From Pycnopodia helianthoides (lineage: Eukaryota > Echinodermata > Asteroidea > Forcipulatida > Asteriidae): 64,000 bases of DNA. Position 1 is the stretch's first letter. Every line of letters starts with the position of its first letter. Below the pieces are notes generated by a model, which had not been told where the DNA came from, searched no databases, and saw only the letters and a list, made by a program, of their open reading frames with translations. Position numbers and translations under genes: made by a program. Positions 54,301 through 61,273 of the stretch are shown piece after piece. The stretch covers positions 7,661,725-7,725,724 of the forward strand of contig CM063256.1 of the NCBI GenBank assembly GCA_032158295.1. The letters run 5' to 3'.

Positions 54301-57300
54301 AAGCATGAAGTCGACGCTCTAACACGCACATGGCGGATCCGTGCAAGTAGGGAGTGGTAGGTCCTATGTGTAGTGTAATGCACGTTAACCCTCTTGCTGT
54401 CTGACCATTCAATACCATTCAAGTGGTTTTGAATGATAGATGAACTATGCCAGCCTGCAATATGATACCATGAGGGAATGCATGTACACAGTACACAGTT
54501 AGTTCTGTGCACAGGTTGTGCCACCGTACACAACCTTGGCAGTCGAATGGTTTCAAATGGTTGGTCAACTCACTGGAAAATGTTGCCAAGAGTCACTGAC
54601 AGTAGGAGGGTTAAACAACACATTACACTTATTGTTTTAAAAAGAGAGAGGGGGGGCTCACCCGAGTGTTTCTGGCACACTTGTGTGCAGATTGCGCCAT
54701 GCAGCATCTTGTGAACCCTCAAGGTGCGATATAAATATGTAAATAAGCATGAAGTCGACGCTCTAACATGCACTTGGCGGATCCGTGCAAGTAGGGAATG
54801 GTAGGTCCTGTGTGTAGTGTAATGCACGTTAAACAACACATTACACTAATTGTTTTAAAGAGAGAGAGGGGGGGCTCACCCCAGTGTTTCTGGCACACTT
54901 GTGTGCAGATTGCGCCACAGCATTTTGTGAACCCTCAAGGTGCTATATAATATATAAAAAAATAATAATAATAATAATAATAACTGTATTTATATAGCGC
55001 CTTTTGCCAAAGGATACAAGGCGCTGATATTTTTACCTGCCATGTATGTGGAGCTACGTTTTTGAAGTATGAGACCTATGCATTTATAGCACAACGTAAT
55101 GGTTTACAAGGTGCGGTGGCGCAATATGCTGCCAATCAAACCAGGAACACCGGGGCGAACCCCTTCTCTTTTCGATAAGTGCACTGGGTTCTTTTACGTG
55201 CATTACACAACACACGGGACCAACGGCTTTACGTCCCATCCGAAGGACGAAGCAATAATGGTTAAGTGTCTTGCTTAAGGACACAAGTGTCACGACTGGG
55301 ACTCGAACCCACACTCTGCTGAACAGAAACCCCAGAGCTTGAGTCCGGTGCTCTTATCCGCTCGGCCACGACACGCCATAAATATGTAAATAATTGGTCT
55401 CATCATTCAAAGTAACACTGTATAGACCAATCCACACGGCGGATTTTGTGCAAGTAAGCGAACACACTCAAAGCCTTGCAGTGCATCTTACCTGCCGCTG
55501 GTTGACTCTGCAGTGTTACGATCATCGCGATCTGCGCTCGTAGTTTGCCCAGCTCGTCCTCCAGCTGGCCGATCTTCTCCAGAGCGGTGGGGTCGCTCAC
55601 GGGGGTCGATGCGTCCAACATCGACAGAGACGACACCGAGAAGGAGTCCGTGCCGGGCGTCAGCTCTGACAACTCCGAGATGTCCGGTTCCCGGGGGCGA
55701 TGGATGAAGCACGTCCTCCTGCGGGGAGTTCTGACTATTTTTAGGCGGCTCGCGAAGGGTCTGTACTCCGATCTAGCAAAATGGCAAACAGTTCAACGCT
55801 TATCAGTTGTTGCATTTACAGCTCTTGTCGACACACAAAAGAATGTTTTTTTAAAAAGTGTTTTGGATGATTTGAGTGGGATTTACCAGCACAATTTTTG
55901 TCATTTTGTGATGCGGGCCTTCATATTGCGGTTACTCATTGTCATATTGGACCACATCATCAATTCAAAGAACAATGTGAAATGCTTGGCTAAAATGAAT
56001 GAGAGGAACCTTCACTGAACTCTAAATATTATGGAAATTGCAGTGTACAATTTTCATCAACTTACTTTTGGTATGAAAATAGGGCATATCAAAACTTGTT
56101 CATGGGCTATTTTTACCGTTCTTCATTTAATGTTGTGCAAAATGTAACAGTTCTCTCATGTTCTCATCTTGCCTGCCAGGAAATACCCTGGAATTTGCAA
56201 GGGCAGTCTTTTTGTGAACAGACTGACAAAGCTATACAGAGTGGTGCCCAATATAGTGTCCAAAAGACACCCAGACTCCCCTCTGGTCTAATGCAGTTTT
56301 GTAATTATAGACCTGCAGTAACAAATCCCTCAATATCAAGCAAACCAAGTGTGGAATGGAGGGGGGGGGGCGGGAGTGACAGAGTAAAAGGCCTAGCCTG
56401 GCTACCATACCTTCCCCTGATATTCTTCTCTGGGCTGCAGCCCTCAAGCCAGGGTACATCCACCAGACTAGCAATGAATACCGGCTCACAGTCATCGTCG
56501 ATGAACTGTGATCGTGACCTCCTGCCATGTTGTCTTGCAGAGTAGTACTGGCTGTTTACGATCTATGGGGATACCGGGAAAATAAACAACAACAATCAAA
56601 TCACAATAAAAACAATACACTGGAGGTTGCTTTGTCAGCTTATCAAAGCTATCGTCAAACAACAGTTTACAAAGAAAACAAAATGCTTATTTCTCAAAAA
56701 CTATCACAATTATGTTTTACCGTCATGGAAAAAACTTTTGTTTCATCCTTTCCACCTCAAAAATCAACTTTTAAAATGATCATTATATCTTTCTGGTAAT
56801 GAAACCAAGGATGCCTCATAAGTGAAAATGAATCACTGTAGCTCGCAAGCCTGAGGAAACCTGTAAACAAGGGTGCTTGCTACGTGAAACGGAAACACCG
56901 GGTTAACCCCTACTCTATCACGATAAGTGTTCTGGGTTCTTATACGTGCACTACCAATCCTAGTACACAAGACCTACAGCTTAATGTCCCATCCAAAGTA
57001 ATTCTGACAAGTGCCACGACTGAGACTCGAACCCACACTCTGCAGATCAGAAACACCAGAGCTTGAGTCCGGTGCTCGTAACTGCTGGGCCATGACATCC
57101 CACTTTATGCATGGGGGGGGTGTTGGGGGGGATGTAATGTTTATGAGAATCACCTGGAAATGAGCTCTCTTGACAGGTTTGAGAGGCAGACGGGTACCGA
57201 TCTGTCTCACTAGACTCCGATGTCTTCCTTTCTTGCCGTTAGAGTTGATTCTCTCCTGTGGATTGAAGTTGACAATTCAATGAAATGTGTCTTAATGTAA

Positions 57301-58318
57301 ATTTCAGTTAGTGGAATGTATGTTTGTGTCTAGGATGAAGAATCTAGAGAAAAACAGTTGGGTTTTTGGCAGAAACACATACTCAGAAAAGAGACTTTAT
57401 AAATCTCATGCAAACTTTCAAATTATTTCAAGGCCTGATACGTCAGGCCTTGAATTTTATCTTTGATAATGCAAGGCAGTTTTCCTTCTGCAAAGGGCAC
57501 TTCCATTGGAATCTCAAAGTCTATTGGAATTTTCGAAGGGGACCAAGGCCAAGAACAAGACCAGGGCAACAGAGGCCTGATACTTACTTCTTGTAAGGGC
57601 AAGGTAAATTGCCCTCATTAAAAGTTTAGAGAAATAAAAAGTTGTGGGCACGAGGGCAATGACCAGGGGCATCTAAAATGTTATACATCTATCAGGCCTG
57701 ACATTCTGCACAAAAATGTTATTAAAGGTAGGGAAATACTTTTGTAATGATCCCCCTGCCCCCCGAAAGGGAAAAAAGGTAATTTCTATCTGAAAGCGTA
57801 CTTGTTATAAAAATGGTAATGGTAGTAAGCATCCTGTGAAATTATTTCATCTGAAATATCTCGTTTATTAGAAATTTATAAAACTATGTTGAAACATTTG
57901 AATCTTCAAAACTCACCACAGAAGATGTGGTTGGAATACGGGTCACCTGGGCTCAAATTTTACACTTGACCTCAGGCCAAGACAAATGAGATAAATCTTC
58001 TCTTTTGTGTCGTAGCGCTTGTTCAAGTATAAAAAGTTTCATTCATGTTCAATTGTGTCTTGTAAAAACTTTCTGGTCCAGTAAATTTTATGGAAGTTCT
58101 ACAAGTACAAGACAAAAATTTGTGCCCTGGTCATTTCGCTGAACGAGGATTGGTTCGACGTTCTTGATGGAAATACTGTGACAGTTAATGAAGTTTTTGA
58201 CAGTTTTGAAGGTTAGGACTATCTTGTTACTCACCATAATATCCTCAGTGTCAAGTCCCAGGTAGTTTAACACCATTTTGATGTATTGTATCAGGACCAG
58301 AGGATCTGGGCTTGACAT
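48298..58318 (-). CDS. MTFR1: mitochondrial fission regulator 1-like (MTFR1/MTFR2/MTFR1L family), complete coding sequence
   Basis: Family members sit at mitochondria and influence fission and respiration. Exons on the minus strand: 58318-58235, 57255-57154, 56562-56411, 55772-55492, 50778-50631, 50173-50058, 49232-49040, 48378-48298. An in-frame TAG lies five codons before the ATG. Family landmarks in order: HRSLVRQIGTRLPLKPV (the RSIVRKIGTxLPL box), a central coiled-coil-like QLEDELGKLRAQIAMIV, a proline-rich stretch, NMADVLKGLGSVKLRTV and DPAALIAQALMRKFA near the C-terminus, ending in FGQHLLKS. The exon sum is 1157 nt, one base short of a multiple of three, which agrees with an apparent one-base deletion in the proline exon. 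Restored length would be about 385 aa, within the family range. Which vertebrate paralogue is closest cannot be decided here. Confidence 0.92.
48450..48821. mobile_element. two adjacent GGGCCCAATTTCATAG fold-back elements
   Basis: 48450-48622 and 48624-48821 lie end to end between the last two MTFR1 exons. Both have paired tips. Confidence 0.87.
49040..49232 (-). CDS. MTFR1: MTFR1 exon (DPAALIAQALMRKFA)
   Basis: Acceptor acttgtag, donor gtacgg. Reads SPGGTPVRQKPRPSMAND then PAALIAQALMRKFARQRVDD and a Ser/Lys-rich end with PSPKKNSPRKDSPK. It matches the conserved C-terminal DPAALIAEALKxKFA motif. Confidence 0.95.
49246..49853. mobile_element. element with ATAGACCTTTCC inverted ends and an inner repeat
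   Basis: Left caatagacctttccaatgaa and right ttcatgggaagggtctattg are inverted with a few mismatches. An inner repeat (caggccttgcgcttaagctt ... gcgagccctg) is probably a second insertion. Confidence 0.65.
50058..50173 (-). CDS. MTFR1: MTFR1 exon (MADVLKGLGSVKLR)
   Basis: Acceptor accaatcag, donor gtaagt. Reads NRAKKGLDTSSQSDGSKSKP then NMADVLKGLGSVKLRTVA. The ADVLKxLxxVKLR motif is diagnostic. Two trailing bases plus A of the next exon give Arg. Confidence 0.95.
50631..50778 (-). CDS. MTFR1: MTFR1 proline-rich exon with apparent one-base deletion
   Basis: Acceptor tttgcag, donor gtaagt. Entering in phase 1 the reading is APVPPPPCPSQPCGAPRP. The frame needed to leave the exon reads PPPPCGAPPPPPPPPPP and then MSTPTQAISVAEQIRR. 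One extra C (G on the + strand, run at 50725-50729) would join the two. The exit phase fits the next exon, so both halves look like real protein. A polyproline stretch here is usual for MTFR1. Confidence 0.85.
50839..51180 (+). mobile_element. fold-back element, TTAAAGGCCCTGTACAC family
   Basis: Full-length, centre attatcgtgcgcgataat with one change from perfect symmetry. Confidence 0.9.
51985..52330 (+). mobile_element. SINE family A, tail-head-tail arrangement
   Basis: Body acagaactcgggggagtact, then ttgttgcggtacccgctgct, then tRNA-like head (tagtctagtggtaagaca, B-box gggttccaatccc), then a second body. Looks like a partial dimer. Confidence 0.75.
52614..52947 (-). mobile_element. tRNA-headed SINE, family B
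   Basis: Body with tggggagtatacagcc and caggtacccatttatacctg, minus-strand head ggccgagcggtttaaga, B-box gggttcgaatcccgg. Confidence 0.85.
52948..53420. other. MTFR1 intron, nothing recognised
   Basis: No coding or repeat signal that I can name. Confidence 0.4.
53421..53800 (-). repeat. dispersed repeat V, reverse copy
   Basis: ccacaagaccgcagggcttg at the left, ctggccccgggcctgcggtc near the right; reverse complement of 18381-18730. Confidence 0.75.
54075..54262 (+). repeat. ~93-bp tandem dimer
   Basis: gcattcattataactccgta and the surrounding sequence occur twice (near 54127 and 54220). Confidence 0.85.
54298..54945 (+). repeat. duplicated ~200-bp segment, one copy carrying the TTAA MITE
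   Basis: aagcatgaagtcgacgctct through cctcaaggtgcgatataa occurs at 54301 and again at 54745. The first copy is split by the 54385-54614 insertion; the second is intact. Confidence 0.92.
54385..54614. mobile_element. TTAA-flanked MITE, copy 2
   Basis: Same element as 4522-4750. TTAA at 54385-54388 and 54611-54614. The duplicate segment has a single TTAA at 54829-54832, the empty site. Confidence 0.95.
54960..55378 (-). mobile_element. tRNA-headed SINE, family B
   Basis: (TAA)n then tatttatatagcgcc, body with gcacaacgtaatggtttaca, minus-strand head gtgtcgtggccgagcggata, B-box gggttcgagtcccag. Confidence 0.88.
55492..55772 (-). CDS. MTFR1: MTFR1 exon with coiled-coil segment
   Basis: Acceptor tttgctag, donor gtaaga. 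Reads SEYRPFASRLKIVRTPRRR, then ELTPGTDSFSVSSLSMLDAS, then EKIGQLEDELGKLRAQIAMI. The last part matches the family helix with LxxELxxLRAQIAxIV. It ends in phase 1. Confidence 0.93.
55773..56410. other. MTFR1 intron, nothing recognised
   Basis: No family recognised. Short gtccaaaagacacccagact tract resembles one at 11085-11110. Confidence 0.4.
56411..56562 (-). CDS. MTFR1: MTFR1 exon (VDVPWLEG)
   Basis: Acceptor cccatag, donor gtatgg, 50 codons plus two bases. Reads IVNSQYYSARQHGRRSRSQF and later FIASLVDVPWLEG, equivalent to the vertebrate xADVxW region. The final AG joins A of the next exon as Arg. Confidence 0.9.
56793..57102 (-). mobile_element. SINE family B, variant
   Basis: Body as in 31660-31930 (ctggtaatgaaaccaaggat), minus-strand head with gtcatggcccagcagtta and B-box gggttcgagtctcag. 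Confidence 0.82.
57154..57255 (-). CDS. MTFR1: MTFR1 exon with RSLVRQIGT box
   Basis: Acceptor tccacag, donor gtgatt, 34 whole codons. Contains GRHRSLVRQIGTRLPLKPVK and RAHFQ, the most conserved N-terminal motif of the MTFR family. Confidence 0.93.
57444..57577 (-). mobile_element. hAT-like MITE, copy 3, internally deleted
   Basis: Reverse orientation of 6665-6820. Flanks TGATACGT (57436-57443) and TGATACTT (57578-57585) match at seven of eight. About 22 bases between two GGCC motifs near the element's 5' end are missing. Confidence 0.8.
57948..58127 (+). repeat. partial repeat V
   Basis: gacaaatgagataaatcttc and ctttctggtccagtaaattt align with the middle of repeat V. Confidence 0.6.
58235..58318 (-). 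CDS. MTFR1: MTFR1 first coding exon
   Basis: Starts MSSPDPLVLIQYIKMVLNYL and ends EDIM, donor gtgagt. Start chosen because an in-frame TAG precedes this ATG by five codons. A short hydrophobic/basic N-terminus is usual in the family. Confidence 0.85.
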
Positions 58319-59351
58319 TGGTCTCAGCAGCTAGCTTTCAATCCAGTTGATTTACTCGCTGTTTCTGATGAGATGCAATCTAAAATCTGCTAAGTAAACA
58401 AATATTGGGATGATCAAGAAGGAAATTGTTTTTAAAAAAAATGAAAATCACATTGGAAATTTACAGAATAAATTTACGACATGATTTTCGTCTAGATAAA
58501 CTTTCGTCCAAAGACAATCATTAAATGCTGCATTATTATTTATTGCGACAAACTAAAATTGTGTCATAAAGTTATTCAGCCCCAAAGGAATTGTTATTTG
58601 GTTTAACTTTCAACTTTATTCAAGAATTAAATTTTTATTTAGTTTATAGTTAGTCTTTAAAAGCTCACTGATTATCAAGTTTCAGTAAAAATCCTCCGAA
58701 GAAGTTGGACACACTTAAAGTTGAGGAAAGACACAAATAATCACCGATCGCTTTTTAAAATTTTGGTTGCCGCGATCAAAATAATAAATCGATATGAAAT
58801 TATATGAACCTGCACAAAAACTCTGACCACATCTACCATTTTCACCATAAAAATGTGATCACTACTGAGCCTGAATTTGATGAAATTTACACAGGTTGTT
58901 GTTTGAATTCTGTTGTTTAGAAACAGTTCACTGACATTCCCAAAATAAATTAACTTAATTTTTTTGAACAAAATCCGTTTACGAAATTACGTTTATAGAA
59001 AAATCACTCGGTAAAACAAAATACAGGTCAACTTTAATAGACGAAGGACATGAATGCTAACATCCTTCTTCTACAATTGTGGAGTTGTTTATTATTTAGA
59101 ACAATACAAATCTACAAAATTCTACCCCACTACCCCCCCCCCCCCACATTTTATTTTTACCCTGCCCCTCCGCAACTTGTCGGCTTTCTAACGCTGCACT
59201 CATTCATTACAACCAATGATACTAATAACGTTCGTAGAGAATTCTTCCGAAATTATAGAAACGGAAGAGAAGACCTTGCATCAAATCACTACATATCAAA
59301 TACAAGTAATACCATGAATGTTCAATTTGAATAAAAGAACAATTTTCCTAC
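58319..59351. other. MTFR1: MTFR1 first intron
   Basis: AT-rich, free of the common repeat families; the acceptor for the coding exon is probably gaaagctag just upstream of the ATG. Confidence 0.4.
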
Positions 59352-59440
59352 CTTCAAACTGCTGTTTTAACAAGTTTTTCTTGATCAATCGCCGACCAAA
59401 ACTTCTCCCGTTTGCATGTTGTGTATATGTAAATTAAGCG
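59352..59440 (-). other. MTFR1: candidate non-coding first exon of MTFR1 (left boundary supported, right boundary guessed)
   Basis: Minus-strand sequence ending TTTGAAG before gtagga (donor at 59351) lies about 1 kb upstream of the MTFR1 start codon, next to the promoter-like region. It is probably a 5' UTR exon. The transcription start is not visible; the right edge is arbitrary. Confidence 0.4.
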
Positions 59441-59580
59441 ACTCCAGAAGACAGTCGCCCAATCAAAATTAAGCATGGTAGACGTTGACCAATCAGCGCT
59501 TGAGTTTGGTTGAGGTCGCCATTTTTAAAACCCATTTGTTCACAGTAGTGCAGGCGGCGTAACTTCAGTTCGTGTTTATT
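59400..59580. promoter_or_regulatory. putative bidirectional MTFR1/ARMC1 promoter
   Basis: The two genes are divergent with candidate first exons about 0.2-0.3 kb apart. The gap holds CCAAT motifs in the same orientation (in cgcccaatca near 59460 and gaccaatcag near 59490) and a GCCATTTTTA near 59520 resembling a YY1-type site. There is no TATA box or repeat element, consistent with a housekeeping promoter. Function is inferred. Confidence 0.55.
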
Positions 59581-59623
59581 TCAGCAGACCGCTGTTTTTG
59601 CTGCAATAAAGTTCAATAAATTG
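59560..59623 (+). other. ARMC1: candidate non-coding first exon of ARMC1
   Basis: Sequence ending caataaattg before a consensus donor gtaagt at 59624. The next acceptor candidates are at 61075 and 61102, just upstream of the ARMC1 start. The left edge is a guess. Confidence 0.5.
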
Positions 59624-61075
59624 GTAAGTTTTCTGTTTTCAAAAATATGTTTATATTCTAAACGTATCATGGAGATTTATAGTGTAGTGACAGTGATAAT
59701 TATTTGTGAAAAACGTCTTTGTATGTGCTCTACTTTAGAAAGTAAAAACTAAGTTGTTTACCGTTTTGGATTTCGTTTTTTGTTACGCTGCAGTCGAGTT
59801 GACTCGCTGCCGCAGTCGTGTTGAGTCTGTGTAGTTTTAGTTACCAGTTATTGGCAAATATAGAACTAGGCACTTGATGGTTTTTATAAATAAAAATAGC
59901 AATCATTAGGTAGTGAATATTTATTATTTTACAGGCGATGTTTTAAAATGACAAATTATCAAAAATGCTATTTTAACTTTTATCAGCAGTACTAAAGTAT
60001 AGCGCCCTCTTTGACAAGTAAACAAGGAAGAATTCGACATTAACCTATAGTATAAATTACCAATTTTATCGCCATAGGCACAGCTAAGAGGAATATGCTC
60101 CTGCTTGCCAACAACATGTCCCACGATCAAATCCTGTGTTGCCTATTGAATCAATGAATGTTTGTTGTTGTTTTTGTTTTTGTTTTTTCATCCCAACAAA
60201 TAACAATATTCTTCTTCAAAATATTAAAAACTGACTCCTTCATAAAATGGATACTATTTACTTTTTCTTTTTTGATTTGTGGTCTTCAAGGCTTTTTTTT
60301 AATCAGAGGGGAAATAAAGTTTGAAATTGCACTACGGTAACTCCGTTCCGCTATCGTCTTTGTGGAGACAATAGCAGAACAAACCGCATAGTTCTGGGAG
60401 AAGCATTACGGTACCTGCAAAATTAGCATTTTGGATGATTTTACCGTCACTGACGTAGAATATCAACTGCCTCTAAACTAATATGAAAACATATTTTCAG
60501 TAGGCCTAAAAACATGAATAAAATAAGTCCTATTCTATTGACCTAAACTTACAAAAATAAGCCAAAAACTTTAGAATGTGTTCGTATTATAGTACTACTA
60601 GCCTTGTAATAAAAAGTATTGGTAATTTGACTTGTAAGTTGAAGTTGAAACATTACCACATTTAAAGTACTTTTTAGTAATAGCACTAAAGTACTAAATA
60701 TAAGACCTAAACACAAGTTATGTTAGGACCTAACATTAACTATAATAACTTAAGAATTTGTTTTTAAAATAGTTCCTAAAATCGGGAAGAATTTGACAAT
60801 TCCCCACTTGTTTCCCCAATCGAGTGTCACACTCAAAACAAAAGCCCTTACTGTGATTTCCAGAGATAGCAGATAAATATGCCATTGATGGATTGCTGAT
60901 AGCTTTCACATTCACAGTAACTGAAGTGTTTTAAACTGAGTATATTAATTAAGTGCAAGTTTAAATCAACTTTAAAAAGTATGACAAATTATGAAGCGAA
61001 CACGAAACTGATTCTACAAACTTTATTTAAATTATTTGTGTAGGCATTCACAAATGTATTTTTGATCTCTTTCAG
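59624..61075. other. ARMC1: ARMC1 first intron, repeat-poor
   Basis: No recognised element in about 1.4 kb, in contrast to the rest of the window. Purely AT-rich. Confidence 0.45.
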
Positions 61076-61198
61076 GTTAGTTTTAATCTACATGTATTTC
61101 AGCTTAAGTTGTGAGACTTCATCTTTAGCAGCAGAGAACAGTTCGCCAAAGGGAAGAAATTATCAACTGCTGTTGTAAAAAAAAAATTAAGCTGGAAA

Positions 61199-61273
61199 AT
61201 GGATGTGTGTGCCGTTGTAAAGCAACTCAGAGAGCTGGCATCTGATCCCAAGAACCGAGAAGCCATCGTCAAG
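61199..61273 (+). CDS. ARMC1: ARMC1 coding exon 1
   Basis: ATG in a good context (aaaATGG), 25 codons ending REAIVK, donor gtaaac. The 5' UTR upstream starts at 61076 or 61103, depending on which acceptor is used. Confidence 0.92.

Noticed and set aside
55488..55712. Overlapping frames on both strands of the MTFR1 exon
   Set aside because: The conserved motif LGKLRAQIAMI and splice phases identify the true frame; the others are shadows in GC-rich sequence.
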